From Jiangella mangrovi (lineage in GTDB: Bacteria; Actinomycetota; Actinomycetes; Jiangellales; Jiangellaceae): 64,000 nt of DNA. The stretch covers positions 3,782,001 through 3,846,000 of the forward strand of contig NZ_JACHMM010000001.1 of the NCBI RefSeq assembly GCF_014204975.1, given 5' to 3'. The translations under genes and the position numbers were made by a program. A model generated the notes under the pieces. The model made no database searches and was not told the origin of the DNA. It worked only from the letters and a program-made list of their open reading frames with translations. Shown here in pieces: positions 8,119 to 17,100 of the stretch (positions are counted from its first letter, which is position 1; each line of letters begins with the position of its first letter).

Positions 8119-8535
8119 ATGGCCCAGCACGGATCGATCTACGAACGGCCGAGCCGGAGAGACTCGTGGGCCGCGGCCGGGCTGGTCTTCGCGGCGACGA
8201 TGATGGTCCTGCTCGGCGCGTTCCAGGCGCTCGAGGGCCTGGCCGGTCTGCTCGACGACGACTTCTACGCGACGGTGCCGGACTACTCGCTGGACCTCGA
8301 CGTGACCGCGTGGGCCTGGATCCACCTCATCGCCGGGATCCTGCTGATGATCGCGGGGTTCGCGCTGTTCAGCGGGAGCCCGGTCGCGGGCGGCGTCGGG
8401 ATCGCCCTCGCCGCCCTGGCCGCGATCGCGAACTTCCTGTTCCTGCCGCACTACCCGGTGTGGTCGCTGGTGATCATCGCGCTGTGCGTGTTCGTCATCT
8501 GGGCGATCGTCCGCTCCGGGGTCTTCGTCCGCTGA
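8119..8535 (+). CDS. Four-helix membrane protein, DUF7144-like
   Basis: The 138-residue protein has four hydrophobic segments (near residues 18-38, 62-82, 87-108 and 114-135) and a charged N-terminus. It is closely similar to the protein at 57887-58312: both share FAATMM, FQA.EGLA and a terminal VIWAI.RSG. I recall this family as DUF7144; its function is unknown. The start has GGGGAGG eight bases upstream. The gap to the P-type ATPase is 16 bp and a TCACCC/GGGTGA palindrome lies upstream, so all three genes to 12204 probably form one operon. Confidence 0.8.
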   Translation: MAQHGSIYERPSRRDSWAAAGLVFAATMMVLLGAFQALEGLAGLLDDDFYATVPDYSLDLDVTAWAWIHLIAGILLMIAGFALFSGSPVAGGVGIALAALAAIANFLFLPHYPVWSLVIIALCVFVIWAIVRSGVFVR

Positions 8536-8551
8536 CCGCGGGGAGGCTGAG

Positions 8552-11296
8552 ATGAGCACGACGGTGGCACCGCCCACTCCGGCCGAGGACCGGACGGAGT
8601 GGTTCCGGCTCTCGGCGAACGACGCCCTCCGCCGGCTGGAGGTGGACCCCGGCACCGGCCTGACGGCGGGCGAGGTCGCCGAGCGGCGCGCGAGGTACGG
8701 GCCGAACCGGCTGGCCCAGGCCGCGAAGGAGCCCGGCTGGAAGGCGTTCCTGCGCCAGTACCGCGACCTCATGCAGCTTGTCCTGGTCGGCGCGGCGATC
8801 GTCAGCATGGTCGCGCTGCAGGAGTTCGGCACCGGGCTGGCGGTCCTGGGCCTGACGGTGGTCAACGCGATCATGGGACTGCACCAGGAGGGCAAGGCCG
8901 CCGAGAGCGTCGCCGCGCTCAGCAAGATGCTGATCATGACGGCGAGCGTGCGCCGCGACGGCCAGGTGCAGGAGATCCCCGCCGAGGAGCTGGTGCCGGG
9001 CGACGTCGTGAGCTTCGAGGCCGGTGACAAGGTGCCCGCCGACGGCCGGATCCTGGTGGCGGCGACGCTGGAGATCGAGGAGGCCGGGCTGACGGGGGAG
9101 AGCACCCCGGTCCTGAAGAGCATCGACCCGGTCGACGGCGTCAACGTCCCGCTGGGCGACCGCGTCGACATGGCGTACATGAACTCGCAGGTCACCCGCG
9201 GGCGCGGCGAGATGGTCGTCACCGCGACCGGCATGGGCACCGAGGTCGGGCACATCTCCGGCATGCTCAGCGGCGTCGAGCAGGAGAAGACGCCGCTCAC
9301 CAAGCAGCTGGACCAGCTGACCGTCCTCATCACGATCATGGCCGCCGGTGCGCTGGTCGCGATCATCCTACTGGGGCTGGCCCGCGGCGAGGACTTCGAC
9401 TCGCTGTTCCTCGTCGGCATCAGCCTGGCCATCGCCGCGATCCCGACCGGGCTGCCCGCCGTCGTCACCATGCTGCTCTCGATGGGCACGCAGCAGCTCG
9501 CCGGCAAGGGCGCGATCGTCAAGCGGCTGCGCTCGGTCGAGACGCTGGGGTCGACGTCGGCGATCTGCTCGGACAAGACCGGCACGCTGACGCTCAACCA
9601 GATGACGGCGCGGGCGCTGGTCGTGGCCGGCCGCCGGTTCGACGTCGACGGCGAGGGCTACTCGACGCAGGGCCGGATCATGCGGGTGGCCGGGTCCGGC
9701 GACGCCGCGCTGGAGCCGTTCCTGCTGCCCATGGCGCTGGCGAACGACGCGGTGATCCGCGACGGCGCCTGCATCGGCGACCCGACGGAGGGCGCGCTGG
9801 TCGTGCTGGCCGAGAAGGGCGGGCTGGACGTCGAGGAGACCCGGCGCGCCGTCCCGCGGCTGGCCGAGGTCCCGTTCGACGCCGAGTACAAGCTGATGGC
9901 GACGTTCCACGAGCTGCAGGAGGGCGGCCGGCGATTCGTCCGGTGCCTGGTCAAGGGCGCGCCGGACGTGCTGCTGGCGCGGTCGACCCGGTACCTGGCC
10001 GGCGACGGGACCTCGCAGCCGCTGGTCGACAGCGCGGCGGGGACGGGGAAGGTGCTGGCCGAGAACGACCGGCTGGCCGGCGAGGGCATGCGGGTGCTGG
10101 CGGTGGCCCGGCGCGACCTCGAGCGGATCGACTTCGACGCCACGTCGGACCTGCTGGGCACCGTGGCCGACCTCGAGTTCCTGGCGCTCGTCGGCATCGT
10201 CGACCCGCCGCGCAAGGAGGCCCGGGACGCGATCGCCGAGTGCAAGCGGGCCGGCATCCGCGTCCGCATGATCACCGGCGACCACGCGACGACGGCGGCC
10301 GCGATCGCCGGGCAGCTGGGCATCGAGGGCCGGGCGATGACGGGCACCGAGTTCGCCGCGCTCTCCGACGACCGGCTGGACCGCGAGGTCGGCAGCATCG
10401 GCGTCGTCGCCCGGGTCGCGCCCGAGGACAAGGTGCGCCTGGTCGGCGTGCTGAAGAAGCAGGGGAACGTCGTCGCGATGACCGGCGACGGCGTCAACGA
10501 CGCCCCGGCGCTGACCCGGGCCGACATCGGCGTGGCCATGGGGATCACCGGCACCGAGGTGACCAAGGACGCGGCGGAGATGATCCTCACCGACGACAAC
10601 TTCGCGACGATCGTCACCGCCGTCGAGGGCGGGCGCGGGCTCTACGACAACCTGATGAAGTACGTGCGCGTCCAGATGATCATGCTGGCGGGGTTCATCC
10701 TGACCTTCCTCGGCGCCGGCATCTTCACCATCGCCGACGGCACGCCGCTGCTGCCGTTGCAGATCCTGTGGATCAACTTCGCCATCGACGTGCTGCTGGC
10801 GATCGGGCTCGGGTTCGACGAGCCGACGCCGGGGTTGATGGACCGCCGTCCGCGCCCGCCGGACGAGCCGGTGATCCGTCCGGCGCTGGGCGTGCGGCTC
10901 GGGCTCGACGGTCTGCTGATCGCGATCGGCGCGCTGGTGGTCGTCGCCGTGGGGGAGGACCAGTACTCGCTGGCGGTCGCGACGACGATGGGCCTCGTCG
11001 CCATGTCGCTGCTGCACATCGTGGCGGCGGTGGAGTGGCGCGACCCGGCGCGGACGATCTTCAGCCGGGACACGCTCTCGAACGGCCGGTTCGTCCGGCT
11101 GGTGCTCATCACGATCGCGCTGACGTTCATCGTCACCGCGATCTCCGGCCTGCAGCGCCTGTTCGACACCGTCGAGCTGACGGCGACGCAGTGGGGGATC
11201 TGCCTGCTGGCGCCGCTGGGCTACCTGGTGCTGGCCGAGGTCGAGAAGCTGATCATCCGCCGCCGTCCGAAGACTGCGGCGCGGGTCGAGAGGTGA
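8552..11296 (+). CDS. P-type ATPase (P2-like cation-transporting ATPase)
   Basis: The 914-residue protein is full length for the P2 class. It has an N-terminal cation-ATPase domain, actuator motif LTGES, phosphorylation motif SDKTGTLT (Asp ~341), KGAPD in the nucleotide domain, the MITGDHATTA and MTGDGVNDAPAL hinge motifs, and C-terminal transmembrane helices. The ion-binding M4 motif reads PTGLP (about residue 298) instead of the PEGLP of Ca2+ pumps, so the usual acidic ligand is missing and the ion cannot be assumed to be calcium. A GGGGAGG site precedes the ATG. The operon places it with PPK2, suggesting a link to ion or energy stress. Confidence 0.92.
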   Translation: MSTTVAPPTPAEDRTEWFRLSANDALRRLEVDPGTGLTAGEVAERRARYGPNRLAQAAKEPGWKAFLRQYRDLMQLVLVGAAIVSMVALQEFGTGLAVLGLTVVNAIMGLHQEGKAAESVAALSKMLIMTASVRRDGQVQEIPAEELVPGDVVSFEAGDKVPADGRILVAATLEIEEAGLTGESTPVLKSIDPVDGVNVPLGDRVDMAYMNSQVTRGRGEMVVTATGMGTEVGHISGMLSGVEQEKTPLTKQLDQLTVLITIMAAGALVAIILLGLARGEDFDSLFLVGISLAIAAIPTGLPAVVTMLLSMGTQQLAGKGAIVKRLRSVETLGSTSAICSDKTGTLTLNQMTARALVVAGRRFDVDGEGYSTQGRIMRVAGSGDAALEPFLLPMALANDAVIRDGACIGDPTEGALVVLAEKGGLDVEETRRAVPRLAEVPFDAEYKLMATFHELQEGGRRFVRCLVKGAPDVLLARSTRYLAGDGTSQPLVDSAAGTGKVLAENDRLAGEGMRVLAVARRDLERIDFDATSDLLGTVADLEFLALVGIVDPPRKEARDAIAECKRAGIRVRMITGDHATTAAAIAGQLGIEGRAMTGTEFAALSDDRLDREVGSIGVVARVAPEDKVRLVGVLKKQGNVVAMTGDGVNDAPALTRADIGVAMGITGTEVTKDAAEMILTDDNFATIVTAVEGGRGLYDNLMKYVRVQMIMLAGFILTFLGAGIFTIADGTPLLPLQILWINFAIDVLLAIGLGFDEPTPGLMDRRPRPPDEPVIRPALGVRLGLDGLLIAIGALVVVAVGEDQYSLAVATTMGLVAMSLLHIVAAVEWRDPARTIFSRDTLSNGRFVRLVLITIALTFIVTAISGLQRLFDTVELTATQWGICLLAPLGYLVLAEVEKLIIRRRPKTAARVER

Positions 11297-11301
11297 GCAC
11301 C

Positions 11302-12204
11302 ATGGACAGACGCGGCCGGATCGTCGACGGGCTCCGCGTGCGGCCGGGGCGGCCGGCCGGGCTGGCCGAGCGCGACACCCGCTGGTCGGCCGGCGGTGAG
11401 CTCGGTGTGCTGACCGAGCCGCAGCTGGACACGGCGGCGCGGGCGCTGCTGAAGGAGGGCGTGTCGCAGCTGTCCGACGCCCAGGAGCTGCTGTGGGCCA
11501 GCGACCGGTACGCGCTGCTCGTCGTCTTCCAGGCCATGGACGCCGCGGGGAAGGACTCGGCGATCGAGCACGTCATGTCCGGCGTCAACCCGCAGGGGGT
11601 CGACGTGGTCGGCTTCCGCAAGCCGTCGGCCGAGGAACTGGACCACACGTACCTGTGGCGGATCGCCCGGGCGGTGCCCGAGCGCGGCCGCATCGGGATC
11701 TTCAACCGGTCGCACTACGAGGAGGTCATCGCGCTGCGCGTGCACCCGGACTGGCTGGACGCGCAGAAACTGCCGTCGAGGGACCGCGGGCCGGGCTTCT
11801 GGGCTGATCGGTACGAGGACATCAACGCCTTCGAACGGCACCTGGACCGCAACGGGACGAAGATCGTCAAGTTCTACCTGCACGTCTCGAAGGACGAGCA
11901 GCACCGCCGGTTCATGGCCCGCCTCGACAATCCGAACAAGGAGTGGAAGTTCAACGCCGCCGACGTCGCCGAGCGGGCCCTGTGGGAGGACTACCAGGCC
12001 GCGTACGAGGCGGCCCTGTCCGCGACGTCGACGGAGTGGGCGCCCTGGTACGTCGTGCCGGCCGACCAGAAGAGCGTCACTCAGGCGCTGGTCGCCGCCG
12101 TCGTGCTGGAGACCATCGAGAGCCTGGACCTGAGCTGGCCGACCGTCTCGCCCGGCGCCCACGAGGCCAACCTGCGCGCCCGCAAGGTGCTCGAATCGGA
12201 GTAG
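11302..12204 (+). CDS. Polyphosphate kinase 2 family protein (PPK2)
   Basis: The 300-residue protein carries the PPK2 core: FQAMDAAGKDSAIEHVMSG (P-loop-like), GRIGIFNRSHYEEV, HVSKDEQHRRFMARL and a final PWYVVPADQKS block. PPK2 enzymes move phosphate between polyphosphate and nucleotides, mostly to make NTPs/NDPs from polyP. The ATG at 11302 has GAGAGG eight bases upstream; an in-frame GTG at 11293 overlaps the ATPase stop codon as GTGA and is an alternative. Co-transcription with the P-type ATPase is likely. It lies within the predicted TCACCC/GGGTGA regulon. Confidence 0.9.
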   Translation: MDRRGRIVDGLRVRPGRPAGLAERDTRWSAGGELGVLTEPQLDTAARALLKEGVSQLSDAQELLWASDRYALLVVFQAMDAAGKDSAIEHVMSGVNPQGVDVVGFRKPSAEELDHTYLWRIARAVPERGRIGIFNRSHYEEVIALRVHPDWLDAQKLPSRDRGPGFWADRYEDINAFERHLDRNGTKIVKFYLHVSKDEQHRRFMARLDNPNKEWKFNAADVAERALWEDYQAAYEAALSATSTEWAPWYVVPADQKSVTQALVAAVVLETIESLDLSWPTVSPGAHEANLRARKVLESE

Positions 12205-12279
12205 CTCTCGCCACGTAGATACATGACATGATATACGGATTGTGGAACGTGACGGTCCTGCCGACGGGAGCCTTCGACG

Positions 12280-13638
12280 ATGACGCAAACCGTGTGGATG
12301 CCGCGAGAGTTCGTCGAACGACCGGACATGGTCGCGGCGACGGACGCACTGCTCGGACGCGAGGACGTCCCGTTCAGTGAACGCGAGGACGTCTTCACCG
12401 TCGAGGCCCTGGGCCTGCAGTGGGACATCGGCGTGCGCGTCTTCGAGCCCACGCGGCCCGAGCAGATCCCCGTCGACGCCGACGGCAAGAAGGTGGGCGG
12501 GCTGTTCCTGCACGGCGGCGAGGACGACTGGCGCCAGCTGGTGCCGCTCGCCGAGCTGCTCGTCGGCAAGCTGGGCTGGAAGGTCGTCCTGCCCACGTTC
12601 CCCGGGCGGCTGTACCTGCCGGACGCCAGCCGCGACTGGCCGGGCGACACCATCCACCCGGACGGCACCGTCCGCACCCCGATCTGGCAGGACGGCGAGT
12701 TCGTCTCGCCCGACGACTACGACATCATCAAGGACCAGAAGCAGCGGCTGCGCGACGGCACCCGCACCCTGGCCCGCGCGAAGCCCGGCACCCGGTTCTA
12801 CCACCGCATGGCGGCCTGGCCGGCGGCCATGGAGGTCGGCATGATCGAGGCCGCCCGCCGGCACCTCCCCGAGTCCGAGTACGCCGTCTACGTCCACGGG
12901 CACTCGACCGGCGGCCCCATCGTGTCGATGCTGTCGCAGCGGATCCCGAACTGCTCCGGCAACCTGGCGGCCGAGGCCTCGCCGTTCGGCTACATCAACG
13001 CGGCGAAGTTCGCGTGGGCGCCGACCGGCAAGGTGCAGGGCTACGACCGGACCGCGGCGCCAGCCAAGGAGCGCTACGACCTCTTCAACGACCTCTACAT
13101 CCGCACCTGGCGCGACCACGCCCGATACCGCGGCCCCGAGGCGCTGGCCAAGGAGGGACCGTCGGCCCTGATGCGGCTGCCCTGGCTGATGGAGGAGATC
13201 CTCGACGAGTGGGCCGAGCAGACCGTCCGGCCCCGGTTCAAGTGCGAGTACCTCATCACCCACAACATCCGGACGTCCCTCGTCGCCGCCGCTGAGGTGT
13301 CGGCGGAGCGCCTGGGACTCGACGCCGCGGGCACCCAGGCCCTGGTCGACCGGTTCGTCGGCTACACCGAGCCGCTCAGCGGCCCGGACGTCAAGCCGCT
13401 GCCGCCGACCCTGACCGGCATCTCCGGCGCCAGTCGCGACCACAGCCCCGAGGTCTACGCCGAGGTCATCGTCCCGATGTTCGAGGCGATCGAGCCGCGG
13501 CCCAAGTACGCGCTGACCCGGTACCTGGGCGGCACCCACAAGATGTGGGGCGAGGACGGCGACCTCCCGCTGGGCATCGCTCCCGCCGTCATCACCGACT
13601 GGCACGACGCGATCGTCGGCGGCTGGTTCTCCGCCTGA
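12280..13638 (+). CDS. Alpha/beta hydrolase fold protein of unknown substrate
   Basis: The 452-residue protein has a nucleophile elbow GHSTGG (Ser ~209) after an LFLHGGEDDWRQL oxyanion-type strand. A late HKMWGEDGD could supply the catalytic His. Secondary features (QRLRDGTRTLARAKPGTRFYH, FAWAPTGKVQGYDR) do not match a family I can name. It has no signal peptide. A GGGAG precedes the ATG by nine bases. The upstream 75 bp contain an AT-rich patch (TACATGACATGATATAC) unlike the surroundings, probably its promoter. The coding part ends just before an 18-bp inverted repeat. Confidence 0.65.
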   Translation: MTQTVWMPREFVERPDMVAATDALLGREDVPFSEREDVFTVEALGLQWDIGVRVFEPTRPEQIPVDADGKKVGGLFLHGGEDDWRQLVPLAELLVGKLGWKVVLPTFPGRLYLPDASRDWPGDTIHPDGTVRTPIWQDGEFVSPDDYDIIKDQKQRLRDGTRTLARAKPGTRFYHRMAAWPAAMEVGMIEAARRHLPESEYAVYVHGHSTGGPIVSMLSQRIPNCSGNLAAEASPFGYINAAKFAWAPTGKVQGYDRTAAPAKERYDLFNDLYIRTWRDHARYRGPEALAKEGPSALMRLPWLMEEILDEWAEQTVRPRFKCEYLITHNIRTSLVAAAEVSAERLGLDAAGTQALVDRFVGYTEPLSGPDVKPLPPTLTGISGASRDHSPEVYAEVIVPMFEAIEPRPKYALTRYLGGTHKMWGEDGDLPLGIAPAVITDWHDAIVGGWFSA

Positions 13639-13650
13639 GTCCGCCGGCTC

Positions 13651-13708
13651 TCCATGATCATCAAGGATCCGACCCCCTATGGTGTGGTGAATCCTTGATG
13701 ATCATGGA
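13651..13708. terminator. Perfect 18-bp inverted repeat downstream of hydrolase gene
   Basis: Arms 13651-13668 and 13691-13708 are perfectly complementary (core CATGATCATCAAGGAT) around a 22-nt loop, 13 bp after the stop codon. It may be a terminator or a dispersed extragenic repeat; the arms are unusually AT-rich for this genome. Confidence 0.7.
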
Positions 13709-13915
13709 AAGCGGGCGTCAGAGGTCGAGCTCGGAGCGGCCGAACTTCTCGCGCAGGAAGCGACCCTGGTCGCCTGCCGACGTCGCTGCAGCGCTCGACC
13801 TGCGGGCGCTCCCGGGCGGCCGCCTCAGGTCATGCGATGGACCCGTTTCGAGGGCCGGCGAGCGGGTAGTGACAGGTTGCTCGTCGACCCCCGAAGCGGA
13901 CGGAAGGACCTTCCC
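13709..13915. other. Non-coding or remnant stretch
   Basis: No convincing gene is seen. The reverse strand encodes a protein-like tail, GDQGRFLREKFGRSELDL, ending at 13718, but the upstream part of that frame has no coding character. It may be a decayed gene end or chance. Confidence 0.3.
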
Positions 13916-14095
13916 GTGGCCGGACACCACGTCCTCAGCGAGCTGCGGCGCCGGCTCATCATGCCGGGTGCCGAGCGGAGCCTGCTGGCCCTCCTCATGG
14001 TCAGCGTCCTGCTCATCGCGGGCAGCCTGGCCCTGCTGCAGAGCGGCTCCGGCTCGGGGACGGACCGGTCCGAGATCGCCGAGATCCACGGCTAG
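13916..14095 (+). CDS. Small single-pass membrane protein (59 aa)
   Basis: A GTG at 13916 is preceded by GGAAGGA seven bases upstream. The predicted 59-residue product has a basic N-terminal part (SELRRRLIMPGAE), one strong transmembrane segment (SLLALLMVSVLLIAGSLALL) and a short Ser/Gly tail. No family is recognised. It is followed three bases later by a perfect 14-bp hairpin, which supports it as a real transcription unit. Confidence 0.5.
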   Translation: MAGHHVLSELRRRLIMPGAERSLLALLMVSVLLIAGSLALLQSGSGSGTDRSEIAEIHG

Positions 14096-14097
14096 AT

Positions 14098-14131
14098 GCC
14101 GGTGCGGGGTGCCGTGACACCCCGCACCGGC
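14098..14131. terminator. Bidirectional terminator-type hairpin
   Basis: A perfect 14-bp stem (14098-14111 with 14118-14131) with a 6-nt loop lies between two convergent genes, the small membrane protein and the giant peroxidase. Confidence 0.75.
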
Positions 14132-14162
14132 CTGGGGGCCCCTCAGTGGGGGTCTCGTGCGA

Positions 14163-17100
14163 TCAGTCGAGGACGAAGTCCGCCTGGGTGACCGTGGCGG
14201 CCGTCAGCCCCGTCAACCTGATCTGGTTCCCGGCGCCGACCTGGACCTGGACGAAGCCGGCGCCCTGCGTGATCGTCACCGAGCTGCCGAACGTCGCCGG
14301 GGTGATCCCGCGCGCGGACAGGTCGATCAGGTCCTGCCCGCCCCCGTTCGGGTTCGCGTCGAACCCGGTGACGGTGTCGACGTTGACCGTGCCCGTCCCG
14401 TAGGCCAGCACGTCGAACCCGGGACCCGGCACCAGCGCGTCGTTGCCCGCGCCGCCCTCGAGCACGTCGTCGCCGGCCGCACCGTTCAGCGTGTCCGCCC
14501 CGGCGTCACCGTGCAGCGCGTCGTTCCCGCCCGCGCCGTTGACGGTGTCGTTGGCGGCCCCGCCGCGGAGCACGTCGTCGGCGGCGTTGCCCGTGACGGA
14601 GTCGTCGCCGCCGAGCCCGTCGACGTGGACGATGCCGGTGAGGGTGACGGGCGCGAACGACAGCGTGTTCGCCGAGTTCGACCCGTTGACCTCCACGTTC
14701 TCCAGCACCCCGCCGCCCGGGACCGGTTCGGCGGACACCTCTTCGACGCTCGCGACCGACGCCAGCCCGATCAGCGTGCCGGCGGTGGTCGCCACCACGC
14801 GGTCGGTGCCGGCCGCGCCCGTGACGGAGTCCCAGCCGTGCGCCGTCCCGGTGACCTGGAACGTGTCGTCGCCGGCGCCGCCGTTGACGATGTCGTTCCC
14901 GGTCTCGCCGGCGATGACGTCGTCGCCGCTGCCGCCGTTGAGCGTGTCGTTGCCGCCGCGCCCGTAGGCCCGGTCGTCGCCGGCGGTGCCGGTCCACGTC
15001 TCCGGCGCGCCGCTGCCGATGAACAGGTCGCCGACCACGCCGGTGGGCGCGGACGCGATGCTCTCGGCGGTGCCGTTGCCGTCGGTGTAGGTGACGACGG
15101 CGCGCAGCTTGCGGTTCACCTGCGCCTGCGTGGGCGTGAACGTGGTGCCGGTCGCGCCCGCGATGTCGGCGTAGGTGTTGTTCGTCGGCGTCGTGCTGGC
15201 CTGCCAGCGCACGTCCAGCGTGGCCGGCAGCCCGTCGCCGTCGGCGATGAGGGCGGTCGAGACGGTGCTCGCCACGTCCTCCTGCGGGGTGATGTCGAGG
15301 ATCGCCGGGACGCCGGTCGGGACGTCGTTGACGTTCGCCACGGCGGCCGTCGCGGCCGAGGTGACGCTCTCGACCACGCCGTCGCCGTCGGTGTAGGTGA
15401 CGACGACCCGCAGCGGGGCGCCGACCTGGTCGTCCGACGGGGTGAACGTCGCCCCGGTCCCGACGCCGGTCCAGACGCTGTCGAGCTCGGCCTGCCAGGT
15501 GAGCACGACGGTGGCCTCGTCGATCCCGTCGGCGTCGGTGAAGTCACGCGTCGCCGTGAGCTCCTGGTTCTCCGTGGGCGTGGTGTCGCTCAGCGTCACC
15601 GTGCCCTCCGGCGGAGCGTTGGTCGGGATGTCGGAGACCTCGACGACCTGGTCGGCGAACTGCAGCCGCTCGACGTTGGTGATGGTGTCGGTGCCGTCGC
15701 CCATCGGGTCGCCCTGCTCGTCGCAGCACACGATGTTGCGCGCGTGCGTGACGGTGAGCGCCGGCCCGGTGTTGTCGACGTCGTAGTCGGCCAGCGGCCC
15801 GGAGAACACGGCGGTGTCGATGCCGTCCGGGCCCGCGGTGAGGACCTCCTTGACGATGACGATGTCGGCCGGGTCGATGATCCGCCTGAACACATCGGCG
15901 GACAGCTGCGACAGCTGCGTCGCGCTGCGGACCTCGGTGGCCGGGTCGGCCGGGTCGGTCCGGACGCTGAGCCGGTGGTTCACCCAGGCGTCGCCGTCGA
16001 TGAGGTCGTCGGCGCCGCGGCCCTCGAGCAGGTCGCTGCCGCCGCCACCGAGCAGGATGTTGCCGGCGCCGAAGCCGCAGACCTCGTGCGGGTCGTCCTC
16101 GGTGCCGGGCTCGACGCGGCACTCGGTGTGGCCGTCGACGATCTCGGCCAGCCCGTCGATCTTCTCGATGCCCTCGGGCGTCAGGACATTCGACCCCCAC
16201 GGCGCCTCGAGCTCGGTGTCCGCCTCGTACGGGACGAGGTCGTCGCCGCGCAGGACGTCGTTCTTGTCCCACCCGGACAGCGCCTCGGTGAGGAGGAACC
16301 GGTCGGCCAGGGCGGGCGGCCCGTCCAGGACGTTGATCGTCAGGTCGGAGTCGGCCGCGACCGGCTCGCGGGCGTGCGTGACCCAGTCGAAGCCGCGCGC
16401 GCCGTGGTTCCGCTCGATGCCGGCGCCGGCGACCATGATGTCGTCGCCGCCCTCGGCGTCGTAGTCGTCCTCGTTGCTGCCGCCGATGAGGACGTCGTCG
16501 CCCGGCGCGTTGATGTCGTCGAAGAACGGCGCGCCGCTGTCGCCCTGGAGCAGGTCGTTGCCGTTGCCGCCCTCCTGCCAGTCGTGCCCGCCGCCGCCGA
16601 AGACGGTGTCGGCACCGCCGCCGGCCACCACGAAGTCGTTGCCCTCGCCGGCGAAGGTCTCGTTGGCGTTGAGGCCGCCGTTGGTGAAGTCGTGCCCGTC
16701 GCCGGACATGATGATGTCCAGGCCGGGACCGGTGTCGATGGCGTCGTTGCCCGGCCCGCCCTTGTGCACGTCGTCGCCCGCGGAGTCGGTGATGACGTCG
16801 TCGCCGCGGCCACCCAGGGCGGTGTCGATGCCGTCGCTGCCCTCGATGGTGTCGTCGCCGTCGTTGCCCCAGAAGGTGTCGTCGTCGACGCCACCCCACA
16901 TGCGGTCGTTGCCGGGCGTGCCGTTGTAGGTGCTCTGCGCGTTCAGCCCCGGCGGGTCGACGGTGTTCGACTGCCGGTAGCGGATCGTGCCGTCGGCCAT
17001 CCGGTACAGGACCCTCGACTCGTCGCACTCCGACAACGGGTCGTCGGCGACGGTGTTGCCGCTGCCCTGCAGGTTGGCCAGGTCGAACTCGCAGTCGGCG

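Noticed and set aside
6937-9597. An 886-codon reverse frame extending the YcaQ-like protein over the stress operon
   Set aside because: The part beyond 8022 is antisense to the DUF7144-like and ATPase genes and is low-complexity Ser/Thr/Arg sequence; the family-length protein starts at 8022.
13718-14089. A 123-codon reverse frame ending GRFLREKFGRSELDL
   Set aside because: Only the last ~18 residues look protein-like; the rest overlaps the better-supported small membrane gene on the plus strand. Noted as a possible remnant only.
14440-16920. Regularly spaced repeats resembling a repeat array
   Set aside because: They are coding repeats of the GGxGxD calcium-binding nonapeptide of the peroxidase, not a CRISPR or tandem DNA element.
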